NCBI GenBank assembly: GCA_943788055.1
Contig: CALSOU010000009.1
Span: 182,501 to 246,500, forward strand
Source: an uncultured Saprospiraceae bacterium
Lineage (GTDB): Bacteria > Bacteroidota > Bacteroidia > Chitinophagales > Saprospiraceae
Direction of reading: 5' to 3'
DNA length: 64,000 nt
In this document: piece after piece, positions 9,901-18,867 of the stretch
How the letters are laid out: every line of letters begins with the position of its first letter
Position numbering within the stretch: position 1 is the stretch's first letter
Position numbers and translations under genes: made by a program
The notes under the pieces: generated by a model
Seen by the model: only the letters and a program-made list of their open reading frames with translations
Told to the model about the DNA's origin: nothing
Database searches by the model: none

Positions 9901-11244
9901 ATGAAAAAAATACTACTAAGTCATATATTTTTACTTTTCGCAATAGCTCTCATTGCGCAAGATCGAGGAAACGTGCTCATTAAGGGTGGAACCGTTCTTA
10001 CAATCACAAAAGGTGTCCGTGAAAATACTGATGTCCTAATTGAGGACGGGAAAATTTCCAAAATAGGTCAAGATCTAAAAGCAAAATCGGGTATTCAAAC
10101 CATAGATGCTAAAGGAAAATTTGTCATGCCTGGTATCATTGATGCTCACTCTCATATTGGTATAGATGCCGTAAATGAGGCTACTTCGCCAGTTACAGCC
10201 GAAGTTTGGGTTGGAGATGCAATTGATCCTTATGATGTTTCTTTATATCGCGCCCTTGCTGGTGGAGTTACTATCTCCCACGCAATGCATGGGTCAGCCA
10301 ATGCAATCGGTGGACAATGCGAAACCATCAAACATCGATATGGTACGGAGGATCCAGAAATATTGCGAATGAAAGATGCTCCCAGAACAATCAAATTCGC
10401 ACTTGGTGAGAATCCTATAAGAGTGCATGGAGAAGGAAACAGAATTACCCCGAACACAAGAATGGGTGTTGAGCAGGTTTTCAGAAATGCATTCTCAGAA
10501 GCACGTGCCTACAGACAATCGTGGAATGACTATAATGCTGGCAAAATCGCAGTTGCTCCTACCTATAGTTTGAGAATGGAAACTGTTGCTGATATTTTAG
10601 ATGGAAAGATCATCATTCATTGTCATTCATACAGAGCGGACGAAATTTTAATGTTAATGGATGTTTGTAAAGACTTTGGTGTTTCTAAACTTGTTTTTCA
10701 ACACGTAAACGAAGGATTTAAGGTAGCTCCAGAGCTCGCAGACTTTGGTGCAGGAGCATCTGTTTTTTCGGATTGGTGGGCATACAAATTTGAAGTGTAT
10801 TACTCTACTGCATACAATGCAGCAATTCTCACTAAGAATGGTGTATTGACATCCATAAACTCAGATTCTGGAGAGCTGATTCGTCATCTGTATCATGAAG
10901 CTGCTAAGTCCCAGAAATATGGAGACCTAACTGACAATGAAGCTTTGAAGCTTATAACGATTAATCCGGCGAAGCAATTGGGAATTGACGATAAAGTAGG
11001 AAGTATTGAAGAGGGCAAAGATGGTGATATCGTTATTTTTGATAAACATCCACTTTCCATATATGCTATTGCTCAAAAAACTTTGGTTGATGGCATCGTT
11101 GAATTTGACATTGAAAATGACGCTGAAGATATGAGGGTATATATCAACCCTGAGGCGGAAATCCCTGCTTACATCCAAGAGGAAAAGCATGATCACGATA
11201 GATGCATGCAAGGTGTGTATGAAAGTGTATTTGAAGGACATTAG
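9901..11244 (+). CDS. Secreted amidohydrolase with intact metal site
   Basis: Middle gene of the amidohydrolase trio, related to imidazolonepropionase-like and dipeptidase-like hydrolases. It has a signal peptide (FAIALIAQ) and an intact metal motif, PGIIDAHSHIG near residue 79. Further candidate ligands are visible as IIHCHSYRAD, KLVFQHVNEG and SINSDSGE, in the order expected for the family's later His and Asp residues. The C-terminal NPAKQLGIDDKVGSIEEGKDGDIV is typical. The C-terminus ends in a His-rich stretch. The substrate cannot be named. It lies between two paralogues that lack the HxH motif, in one operon. Confidence 0.85.
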   Translation: MKKILLSHIFLLFAIALIAQDRGNVLIKGGTVLTITKGVRENTDVLIEDGKISKIGQDLKAKSGIQTIDAKGKFVMPGIIDAHSHIGIDAVNEATSPVTAEVWVGDAIDPYDVSLYRALAGGVTISHAMHGSANAIGGQCETIKHRYGTEDPEILRMKDAPRTIKFALGENPIRVHGEGNRITPNTRMGVEQVFRNAFSEARAYRQSWNDYNAGKIAVAPTYSLRMETVADILDGKIIIHCHSYRADEILMLMDVCKDFGVSKLVFQHVNEGFKVAPELADFGAGASVFSDWWAYKFEVYYSTAYNAAILTKNGVLTSINSDSGELIRHLYHEAAKSQKYGDLTDNEALKLITINPAKQLGIDDKVGSIEEGKDGDIVIFDKHPLSIYAIAQKTLVDGIVEFDIENDAEDMRVYINPEAEIPAYIQEEKHDHDRCMQGVYESVFEGH

Positions 11245-11255
11245 AAAAGAAAAAA

Positions 11256-12551
11256 ATGAAAACATTAAGAATATATATAGTAATAGCATTCATTACCTTT
11301 TGCGGATTCAATGCACACAGCCAATTAATTGGAAAAGGTAGTAATGAGACTATTGTACTAGAGAATGCTGAAATCCATACGGTTACCAATGGAATAGTTC
11401 AAGGTAGTGTTTGGCTCGAAAAAGGAAAGATTAAAGCTATAGGGGAAGTAAATGCGCCAGCAGATATCAAACGCATGAATTGTCAGGGTAAGAGAATATA
11501 CCCAGGTTTTATTGATTCTGGGACATCGCTTGGACTTAAAGAAATTGGGTCCATATCTCTGACTCAGGATGCTAGGGAAATAGGTGAATTTCATCCACAA
11601 ATGGATGCACTTACAGCTGTTAACCCAAATTCAATTCTGATCCCAGTTACAAGAGTAAATGGAATTACGACAGTCCTAACAGTACCTGAGGGTGGTTACT
11701 ACTCAGGTTTAGCGAATCTCATCAATCTTTGGGGGTATACACCTAATCAAATGGACGCAAATTTCAAAGGCTTAGTCATGAACTATCCAAGTACAGGAAA
11801 ACGAGGTTGGTGGGATCGTCGTTCGCCTGAAGAAATCAAAAAAGAAAGTGAAAAGGCACTAAAGAAATTTGATACCTACTGGGAAAAAGCTGAAGCATAT
11901 CAAGAGCTTTACGAACAGGCTAGTGGTGAAGTGGTCTACAATCCTGAATTAGAAGCAATGAGAATGGCGGTTGAAGGCAAAATGAAAGTTCTTCTAGAAT
12001 GTAATTCAAAAGAAGATATTTTAGCAGCCATCAAATGGGTAGGAGATAAGAACATCAATGCAATTTTGACTGGTGTAAAAGAAGGTTATATGGTCGCCGA
12101 TTCAATTTCAAAAGCTGGAATTCCAGTTGTAACAGGGCCCATCCTCGCTGTCCCCTCACGTTCGTCTGAATCTTATGACATTGCTTATAAAAATACAGGG
12201 ATTATGCAAAAAGCAGGTGTCGAAGTTGCAATCAGAACCGATGAAAACGAAAATGTCAGAAACCTTCTATACAATGCAGGATTTGCTGCGGCATATGGTA
12301 TGGGCATCGAAGAAGCCGTAAAAGCAATCACAATAGTTCCGGCAAGAATCTTCGGAGTAGACAAGATGTATGGCAGTATTGAGACTGGAAAAGTTGCTAA
12401 TCTTTTCATTTGTGATGGTGACCCTTTTGAGACCAAAACTACCATTGAACAAGTCTTCATAAATGGATGGAAAATCCCAATGGAAAGCCGCCACACATTG
12501 CTTTACGATGAATTTCTAGAAAGAAATCCTGGATTGCAAAACAAAAAATAG
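11256..12551 (+). CDS. Secreted amidohydrolase-fold protein lacking the HxH metal motif
   Basis: Third gene of the trio. A signal peptide ends near residue 22 (FNAHSQ). The fold is clear from IHTVTNGIVQGSVWLEKGKIKAIG and the C-terminal IVPARIFGVDKMYGSIETGKVANLFICDG-type ending. The metal motif position reads PGFIDSGTSLG, so both His ligands are gone. RTDENENVR may correspond to the catalytic Asp region. It is probably catalytically dead or uses a different mechanism, and could pair with the intact enzyme before it. rnhB starts two bases after its stop. Confidence 0.82.
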   Translation: MKTLRIYIVIAFITFCGFNAHSQLIGKGSNETIVLENAEIHTVTNGIVQGSVWLEKGKIKAIGEVNAPADIKRMNCQGKRIYPGFIDSGTSLGLKEIGSISLTQDAREIGEFHPQMDALTAVNPNSILIPVTRVNGITTVLTVPEGGYYSGLANLINLWGYTPNQMDANFKGLVMNYPSTGKRGWWDRRSPEEIKKESEKALKKFDTYWEKAEAYQELYEQASGEVVYNPELEAMRMAVEGKMKVLLECNSKEDILAAIKWVGDKNINAILTGVKEGYMVADSISKAGIPVVTGPILAVPSRSSESYDIAYKNTGIMQKAGVEVAIRTDENENVRNLLYNAGFAAAYGMGIEEAVKAITIVPARIFGVDKMYGSIETGKVANLFICDGDPFETKTTIEQVFINGWKIPMESRHTLLYDEFLERNPGLQNKK

Positions 12552-12553
12552 AC

Positions 12554-13156
12554 ATGTTAAAAGCTTTTCTACATAAAGGCAAAGTAGAAGCAGGATGTGA
12601 TGAAGCAGGACGTGGTTGCCTTGCTGGACCGGTTGTTGCTGCGGCAGTCATTATGCCAAATGACTGGAATCACAGAATACTGAATGATTCCAAAAAACTT
12701 ACAGAAAAAGAAAGGCTTCTGTTACGGGCTATAATTGAAAAAGAAGCGGTTAGTTATGCGGTTTCTTTCGTTGATCATCATGAAATAGACGAAATAAATA
12801 TTCTAAATGCTAGTTTTACCGCCATGCACAGAGCTGTTGATCAATTGTTAATTGAACCAGAGCATTTATTAATTGACGGAAATCGTTTCAACAAGTATGA
12901 AGATATCCCCCATACAACTATAGTCAAAGGAGATGCTAAATTTGTATCTATAGCAGCAGCATCGATCTTAGCAAAAACCTATCGGGACGAATTCATGATG
13001 AAACTTCATTCAGAATTTCCAGCTTATTTGTGGAATTCAAACAAAGGTTATCCTACCAAGGCACATCGGCAAGCCATTATTCAACATGGACCTTGTCACT
13101 ATCATAGACAGACATTTAGATTATACCCTCTTCCAGAACAAAAGACACTTTTTTAA
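12554..13156 (+). CDS. rnhB: Ribonuclease HII
   Basis: RNase HII cuts RNA in RNA-DNA hybrids and starts removal of misincorporated ribonucleotides. The N-terminal catalytic motif AGCDEAGRGCLAGPVVAAAV gives the Asp-Glu pair, LNDSKKLTEKER follows, and the third acidic site is LIDGNRF near residue 109. KGDAKFVSIAAASILAKTYRD is the conserved fourth block with its Asp. The 200 residues are a usual length. It is the last gene of the amidohydrolase operon, although functionally unrelated. Confidence 0.95.
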   Translation: MLKAFLHKGKVEAGCDEAGRGCLAGPVVAAAVIMPNDWNHRILNDSKKLTEKERLLLRAIIEKEAVSYAVSFVDHHEIDEINILNASFTAMHRAVDQLLIEPEHLLIDGNRFNKYEDIPHTTIVKGDAKFVSIAAASILAKTYRDEFMMKLHSEFPAYLWNSNKGYPTKAHRQAIIQHGPCHYHRQTFRLYPLPEQKTLF

Positions 13157-13333
13157 GACTTCAAGCTTTCCCGTTGAATTCACTGCGTCGCGAAAGGTGG
13201 CTGAAAGGTTGTCCTTTAGGACTAGTCTGACGATAGGAAGACGGAGCAAAGCGAACCCTGTAAGACGCCGACGGCTCAGTTCAATCACGAACTGAGCCGT
13301 ATCGCCCGAATTAGCCTTATTCTCTATTTCTAA
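13157..13333. other. GC-rich structured intergenic region between rnhB and the E2 gene
   Basis: This convergent gap is GC-richer than its neighbours and holds several self-complementary pieces: GTCCTTTAGGAC near 13211 and a strong 12-bp hairpin at 13271-13300. There is no convincing gene; the one open frame overlaps rnhB in another phase. It looks like an interspersed intergenic repeat or a structured RNA, but I see no second copy in the window. Confidence 0.4.
13271..13300. terminator. Strong hairpin, possible shared terminator
   Basis: ACGGCTCAGTTC and GAACTGAGCCGT are perfect 12-bp complements around AATCAC. The position between convergent rnhB and the E2 gene suits transcription termination, but neither side has a T-run. 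It may be part of a repeat instead. Confidence 0.5.
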
Positions 13334-14638
13334 CTAGATTATTCTTTCTAGATCAAATGCTTCCAAGTAGTCAGCGACTTTTCGAATAAATGATCCTCCT
13401 AAAATACCGTCAACGACCCTGTGGTCATAAGACATTGATAAGAACATCATGTGTCGTACTGCTACAACGTCTCCATATTCTGTCTCAACAACTGCCGGCT
13501 TTTTGCGAATTGCGCCAACTGCCATTATCGCTACTTGCGGTTGATTTATAATAGGTGTCCCCATTACATTCCCAAACGTTCCTACATTGGTCAATGTAAA
13601 TGTACCACCTTGTACTTCGTCTGGCTTTAATTTATTATTTCTGGCACGATTAGCTAGATCATTCACCGCTTTTGCAAGACCTGCAAGATTCATGAAGTCT
13701 GCATCTTTGATAACAGGAACTATAAGGTTTCCGCTAGGTAAAGCTGTTGCCATTCCTATATTTATATTCGGCTTTCTAATAATCTGATCTCCATTCACTG
13801 AAACATTGATCATTGGAAAATCTCGAATTGCGCGTGCAACTGCCTCGACGAAAATAGGCGTAAATGTTAATTTTTCACCGTACGATTCAGCAAATTTACT
13901 CTTATTTGCATTTCTCCAATTCCAAATATTTGTCACGTCAGCTTCTACAAAAGAAGTTACATGCGGAGAAGTTTGTTTGGACATAACCATATGCTCAGCT
14001 ATCAACTTTCTCATTCTATCCATCTGGATAATTTCTTCTCCTCCTGATATAGAGATAGCAGGAGATGCAGATGCTGTTGGTGCAGCAGAAGTTTGTTTGG
14101 TTTGAGCTACCGCAGAAGTTCTAGTTTTGATATAGCTAAGCATATCCTGCTTAGTCAATCGATTATCCTTACCAGTTCCTGGCACATTATCCAACTCACT
14201 TAACGGAATCCCCTCCTTTTTTGCCATTGACTTAACAAGAGGTGAGTAAAACCGATCAGAAGTTGAAATATCTGAAACCGCAGTTTCAACCCTTTTTTGA
14301 AGATGTGCTTGAATCTCTTCAACGACCTTTGCTGGAGGTACATCTTCCTTTACAGGCTCTAAAATTGCAGGTGATGCAACTGGTTCAGCTGATTCACCTT
14401 CTATTGATAGCTTAGCAATTACTATTCCAATTTCAACAATGTCATTCTCTTGAAACAGAATTTCCGTGATCGTTCCTTCAACTGGTGATGGAATTTCTGA
14501 ATCTACTTTGTCAGTTGCTATTTCAAGGATTGGCTCATCTAATTCGACGGTATCACCTACTTCCTTAAGCCATTTTAAGATAGTAGCTTCCATTATACTC
14601 TCTCCCATTTTGGGCATTATAAGATCAACTGTTGCCAT
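13334..14638 (-). CDS. 2-oxoacid dehydrogenase E2 component (dihydrolipoamide acyltransferase)
   Basis: Core acyltransferase of a 2-oxoacid dehydrogenase complex. An N-terminal lipoyl domain has the lipoylated Lys in EIATDKVDSE near residue 45. A peripheral-subunit-binding domain lies near residues 130-170 (SPLVKSMAKKEGI to LTKQDMLSYI). The catalytic domain ends with SYDHRVVDGILGG, which carries the active-site His and Asp-Gly. The 434 residues and single lipoyl domain fit a branched-chain or generic E2. It may partner with the fused E1 gene at 27.2 kb, which lies apart from it. Pyruvate specificity cannot be excluded. Confidence 0.92.
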   Translation of the reverse strand: MATVDLIMPKMGESIMEATILKWLKEVGDTVELDEPILEIATDKVDSEIPSPVEGTITEILFQENDIVEIGIVIAKLSIEGESAEPVASPAILEPVKEDVPPAKVVEEIQAHLQKRVETAVSDISTSDRFYSPLVKSMAKKEGIPLSELDNVPGTGKDNRLTKQDMLSYIKTRTSAVAQTKQTSAAPTASASPAISISGGEEIIQMDRMRKLIAEHMVMSKQTSPHVTSFVEADVTNIWNWRNANKSKFAESYGEKLTFTPIFVEAVARAIRDFPMINVSVNGDQIIRKPNINIGMATALPSGNLIVPVIKDADFMNLAGLAKAVNDLANRARNNKLKPDEVQGGTFTLTNVGTFGNVMGTPIINQPQVAIMAVGAIRKKPAVVETEYGDVVAVRHMMFLSMSYDHRVVDGILGGSFIRKVADYLEAFDLERII

Positions 14639-14731
14639 GAAACTTCGTATTTTCTTGATTAGTAGTGCAAAGATATTTGTATTCTAGGTTTTTACATATT
14701 GTACAAGCTATTGTTTTTCAGGAATGTAATA

Positions 14732-15973
14732 TTACTCCTCTCTTAGTAAGAAAAGACGTAGGAAATTCAACGCAAATAGGCTTGTATACTCGATGTTCTT
14801 TTTTCTGTCTTTTAACAATTGTAATTTATAAGTCGATTGACGATTTTTCGAACCAACGCAAATCCAAATAGTACCAACCGGTTTATCAATAGTACCTCCT
14901 CCAGGACCAGCTATTCCGCTGACTGCTAGTGCTATGTCAACGTTCAATCTTTCGATTGTTCCAGATACCATCTCTTTGACAACTTCTTCGCTCACAGCTC
15001 CAAATTCGGCAAGCGTTTCACTTTTCACACCTAACAATTGATTTTTCAGTTCGTTCGAATAGACAACTAGTCCACCCTCAAAATATTCGCTTGACCCTGA
15101 GATCGAAACCACTTTACTAGCGATCTTACCTCCTGTACAACTTTCAGCAAGACCCAACCTCAATCCTCGTTCAAGTAACATTTTACCAATGACTATTTCG
15201 AGCACATCATCTGCATATCCGTAAACCATATCACCTAGAATATCTGTGATATCATTTTGAATTCTATCGAGACTGCTGTCAAGATTGATTCTGTCTTTAG
15301 ACTTAGCAGACACTCGAATCCTAACCGAGCCTAAACTAGGTAGATATGCAAGACTAAAACCATTAGTCAAGCTATTCTCAATTTCTGCGATCTTTTCAGC
15401 AATGTGCGTTTCTCCAACTCCAGCTGTTCTTATGGTTCTATGATGTATATAATACTCCTGTTCCTTTGCGAGCATTGGAAGTACTCCATGCTCCATGATA
15501 TACTTCATTTCGTAAGGAACTCCCGGCATTGAAATGATTCTTTTGCCTTTATGTCGCATCAACATTCCTTGAGCGGTTCCCATCTTATTCTCTATAAACT
15601 CTGTGCCCTCAGGAAAGAAGCATTGATTTTTATGCGCCTCGGTTGTGGTTCGACCTAATTTTGTAAAAAACTTCTGTATGAGCTCATATTGATTTTCATC
15701 AAAATACTGACTCACTTCTAGAAATTCTGCCAATACATTTTTGGTAATATCATCTTTTGTGGGCCCTAGACCTCCAGTTGTAACGACTATATCAGAATCT
15801 TCTAATGATCGCTTAAGTGCAGACAAGATATCTTCTCTGTTGTCATCGATTGTAAAACGAGATGCTACCTGAACACCCAAGCTATTTAAAACTTTACCTA
15901 GATAAGCGCTATTCGTATCAATTACCTGACCAATAAGCAGTTCGGTTCCTATTGTAATTATTGAACATCTCAT
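14732..15973 (-). CDS. cinA: CinA family protein (nicotinamide-nucleotide amidase)
   Basis: A two-domain CinA of 413 residues. The N-terminal molybdopterin-binding-like domain (COG1058) shows ITIGTELLIGQVIDTN and TGGLGPTKDD. The C-terminal amidase domain has LAESCTGGKIASKVVS near residue 279 and ALAVSGIAGPGGGT. The C-terminal domain deamidates nicotinamide mononucleotide, a pyridine-nucleotide salvage step, and the N-terminal domain in full-length proteins hydrolyses ADP-ribose-type compounds. It lies between rpsA and the E2 gene on the same strand, and a terminator separates it from rpsA. Confidence 0.94.
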   Translation of the reverse strand: MRCSIITIGTELLIGQVIDTNSAYLGKVLNSLGVQVASRFTIDDNREDILSALKRSLEDSDIVVTTGGLGPTKDDITKNVLAEFLEVSQYFDENQYELIQKFFTKLGRTTTEAHKNQCFFPEGTEFIENKMGTAQGMLMRHKGKRIISMPGVPYEMKYIMEHGVLPMLAKEQEYYIHHRTIRTAGVGETHIAEKIAEIENSLTNGFSLAYLPSLGSVRIRVSAKSKDRINLDSSLDRIQNDITDILGDMVYGYADDVLEIVIGKMLLERGLRLGLAESCTGGKIASKVVSISGSSEYFEGGLVVYSNELKNQLLGVKSETLAEFGAVSEEVVKEMVSGTIERLNVDIALAVSGIAGPGGGTIDKPVGTIWICVGSKNRQSTYKLQLLKDRKKNIEYTSLFALNFLRLFLLREE

Positions 15974-16040
15974 AAATGAAAATTGCAGCTACGGTTCTGA
16001 AGATGTGTTCGTTCTTCGCACGAAAATCTGACCTATAAAA

Positions 16041-16069
16041 GAGCCCTCCTATGAAACATAGAAGGGCTC
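16041..16069 (-). terminator. Terminator downstream of rpsA
   Basis: On the minus strand GAGCCCTTCTATG and CATAGGAGGGCTC form a stem with one internal mismatch around a short loop, followed by TTTTAT. It lies about 35 bases past the rpsA stop and before cinA. Confidence 0.8.
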
Positions 16070-16102
16070 AAAAAGATTTTATACTCGTGCTCTAAGCTAA
16101 AA

Positions 16103-18523
16103 TTAAGCTTTTCCACCTTTCAATTCGACCTGTAGAGCATTTAGCTCGTCCCACTTGCCTTCAGCTGCTAAAGCAGACTGCTGAGGCCAAGTTGTAGGGT
16201 CATGCATTCTGTATCTGCTTCCAGCTTCATCTAAGTGAGCTTTCAATATATCAATATCTGTACCTGCAAGATCTGCAAAAGTCATAACACCTTTTGACTG
16301 AAGAATTTCTGCAATTTTCGGTCCGATTCCCTCAATTTTCTTGAGATCATCGCCATCTGATTTAGCAGCAGCTTTTTTAGCTTTTGGAGCTTTTGCTTTT
16401 GCATCAGATTCCTTCTTCTTTGCAGCTTCAGCTTTATCCAGCTTGGCTTTAGCTTTCTTCGTTACTTCTTCTTGTGCGTCAGACATCTGTTCTTTCAATT
16501 GAGAGAATGCATCTAATTCTCCTAAAGTAGAAGCTTTGACACTAGCTTGAGTTGCTTTTATTGACTTACGTACTCTATCTGTTTCTACTCTCTTCTCTTT
16601 ACGTACCTCATTAACAGCTTCCTGATTGATATCTTCAAGATATCGAGTGTGAGAAACTAAAATTCTCTTATCGTCTCTATTGAATTCAATCACTTTAAAT
16701 GTCAATGTATCTTCCACATTTGCAGATGATCCATCTTCTTTTTTAATGTGTCTAGCTGGAGAGTATGCCTCAAGTCCGTAAGGGAGTTGTACAACTGCTC
16801 CTCTATCATCTTTCTTAATTACAAGAGCTTCATGGTAAGATCCTATAGGGAATACGTTTTCAAAAGTATCCCACGGATTCTCTTCGATCTGCTTGTGTCC
16901 TAAAGATAATTTTCTTGAATTATTGTCAATTTCGAGAATCACAACCTCAATATCATTACCTACTTTCGTAAATTCTGACGGATGCCCGTATCTCTTAGTC
17001 CATGATAAATCGGAAATGTGCACCATTCCTCCAATACCATCTTCAAGCTCAACAAAGACACCATAGGGCGTTAAGTTTTTAACTTCACCTGTGTGTCTAG
17101 AATCGACAGGGTATTTTGAAGAAATCTGATCCCATGGATCTGGCGTAAGTTGTTTGATAGATAGTGACATCTTCCGATCTTCACGATCAACAGTTACAAT
17201 CTTAGCATCAAATTCTTGACCCAATTTAAAGTATTCTCGCGCATTCACAGGTTGATTTGACCAGCTCACTTCTGAAACGTGGATAAGACCTTCTACACCA
17301 GGAGCAATTTCTAAGAACGCACCATAATCTTCGATATTTACAATCTTACCTTTGATAGTTGATCCTTCAGAAACTTCTTCTCCAAGAACTTCCCATGGAT
17401 GCGGTTGAAGTTGTTTTAAACCAAGAGAAATACGTTTTTTGTTCTCATCAAAATCTAGTACTACAACGCTTAACTTATCATTAAGACTTAAGATCTCAGT
17501 AGGATGGCTAATACGTCCCCATGAAATATCTGTGATGTATAATAAGCCATCAACACCTCCTAAGTCCATAAATGCACCGAAATCTGTGATGTTCTTAACA
17601 GTACCCTCGAGTACTTGACCTTTTTCAAGACCAGAAATAATAAGTTCTCTTTGTTCTGCAAGATCACTTTCGATCAATGCTTTATGCGAAACAACGGCAT
17701 TCTTAATTGTCTCATTAATTTTGACAACCTTAAATTCCATCACTTTACCAACGTAAGAATCATAGTCGATAATAGGCTTGATATCAATCTGCGAACCTGG
17801 TAAGAAAGTTTCCAATCCACTACAGTCTGCAATTAGTCCACCTTTCGTTTTAGAAACGATTTGACCTTTAATTATTGTACCATTTTTGTAAGAATCAACT
17901 ATATCTTCCCAAGCTTGGATTAATTTCGCCTTTCTTCTAGAGAGTATAAGTTGACCTCTTTCATCTTCTTGAGTTTCAACGAATACCTTTACGCTATGAC
18001 CTATAGCTAAGTCTGGAGTGTCTCTAAATTCTGACAAGGAAACAAGGCCGTCTGACTTGTAATTGATGTTCAAAACAACATCGCCATCTGAAATAGCTGT
18101 AACGACCCCTTCAACAACTTCATTCTCTACTACAGAGCTCATTGTTGATTCGTATTCAGCTTTGTAAGCAGCTTGTTGTTCCGCTGGGTATGAAACGGTA
18201 TTTCTGTTTCCTACTGACCAATCAAAATCATCGTGAGCTGTTTCAGGCTCGGTTGGTTCTTCGACAACTTCTGCTTTTGCTTCCTTTGTTGGAGTAGCTT
18301 CCACCTTTGCTTCCTCTACTGGAGTAGCTTCTTCTTTAGTTTCCTCAGCTGGAGTAGCTTCCACCTTTGCTTCCTCTGCTGGAGTAGCTTCCACCTTTGC
18401 TTCCTCTGCTGGAGTAGCTTCCACCTTTGCTTCCTCTGCTGGAGTAGCTTCTTCAGCCTCTGGTGCTGCGGGAGCATTTGCTTTTTCTTCCTCTTCGTTT
18501 GGATTATTATTCTTGTTATCCAT
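16103..18523 (-). CDS. rpsA: Ribosomal protein S1 with acidic repeat head and helix-hairpin-helix tail
   Basis: S1 brings mRNA to the 30S subunit. Six S1 RNA-binding domains can be followed between residues about 115 and 640; the third to fifth carry the usual FGAF, YGAF and YGVF strands ending in ISDLSW-like turns. Two additions are notable. The first 100 residues are Glu/Ala/Pro-rich and include a 10-residue repeat (EEAKVEATPA) six times. The last 80 residues form a helix-hairpin-helix module (KKIEGIGPKIAEILQSKG) ending in DPTTWPQQSALAAEGKWDEL, a tail I also associate with L21 proteins of this phylum. The ATG at 18523 is preferred to 18550 because MDNKNNN is a typical S1 N-terminus. Confidence 0.93.
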   Translation of the reverse strand: MDNKNNNPNEEEEKANAPAAPEAEEATPAEEAKVEATPAEEAKVEATPAEEAKVEATPAEETKEEATPVEEAKVEATPTKEAKAEVVEEPTEPETAHDDFDWSVGNRNTVSYPAEQQAAYKAEYESTMSSVVENEVVEGVVTAISDGDVVLNINYKSDGLVSLSEFRDTPDLAIGHSVKVFVETQEDERGQLILSRRKAKLIQAWEDIVDSYKNGTIIKGQIVSKTKGGLIADCSGLETFLPGSQIDIKPIIDYDSYVGKVMEFKVVKINETIKNAVVSHKALIESDLAEQRELIISGLEKGQVLEGTVKNITDFGAFMDLGGVDGLLYITDISWGRISHPTEILSLNDKLSVVVLDFDENKKRISLGLKQLQPHPWEVLGEEVSEGSTIKGKIVNIEDYGAFLEIAPGVEGLIHVSEVSWSNQPVNAREYFKLGQEFDAKIVTVDREDRKMSLSIKQLTPDPWDQISSKYPVDSRHTGEVKNLTPYGVFVELEDGIGGMVHISDLSWTKRYGHPSEFTKVGNDIEVVILEIDNNSRKLSLGHKQIEENPWDTFENVFPIGSYHEALVIKKDDRGAVVQLPYGLEAYSPARHIKKEDGSSANVEDTLTFKVIEFNRDDKRILVSHTRYLEDINQEAVNEVRKEKRVETDRVRKSIKATQASVKASTLGELDAFSQLKEQMSDAQEEVTKKAKAKLDKAEAAKKKESDAKAKAPKAKKAAAKSDGDDLKKIEGIGPKIAEILQSKGVMTFADLAGTDIDILKAHLDEAGSRYRMHDPTTWPQQSALAAEGKWDELNALQVELKGGKA
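18271..18450. repeat. Six 30-bp tandem repeats inside rpsA
   Basis: Six adjacent 30-bp units each end in GGAGTAGCTT on the plus strand. The three at 18361-18390, 18391-18420 and 18421-18450 are identical; the other three differ at a few bases. They encode the decapeptide EEAKVEATPA in the S1 head. Identical in-frame units suggest recent slippage, so copy number may vary between strains. Confidence 0.92.
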
Positions 18524-18603
18524 GAAGTTATGTGTTTGTATATCTTGCAAGAATTCTATTGAATTCGGTTAAGATAGGATTTATTCCGAAAAATTTCGGA
18601 GCG

Positions 18604-18611
18604 CAAATGTA
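18604..18611 (-). promoter_or_regulatory. Bacteroidota -7 promoter box for rpsA
   Basis: On the minus strand TACATTTG, followed by C, matches TAnnTTTG, 81 bases upstream of the rpsA ATG. No TTG lies at the ideal -33 distance. Confidence 0.5.
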
Positions 18612-18867
18612 GGCAATTTTAATGCTAAGTATCTCATTTTCAATAAAAAAAATTAATCCACGACCGATATCTTTCAAATTTAGCATGATTATACGAAACG
18701 AGGCATGAAGAAGGTTTGTCGCATTTTTACTATAAATCCAAATAAATTGAAAACAACTTTCGCAGAAAACCATAATAATTTTGAAAATTGTAATAAATGC
18801 AACATATTTACAGTCTTACGAAACCCTCGTTGGGTTTAGATTCTTCTTCATTAAAATCAATGAGATT

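Noticed and set aside
18781-18867. TTG start and 29-residue extension of fadD
   Set aside because: The extension does not resemble acyl-CoA ligases, and an ATG at 18868 gives a normal N-terminus.
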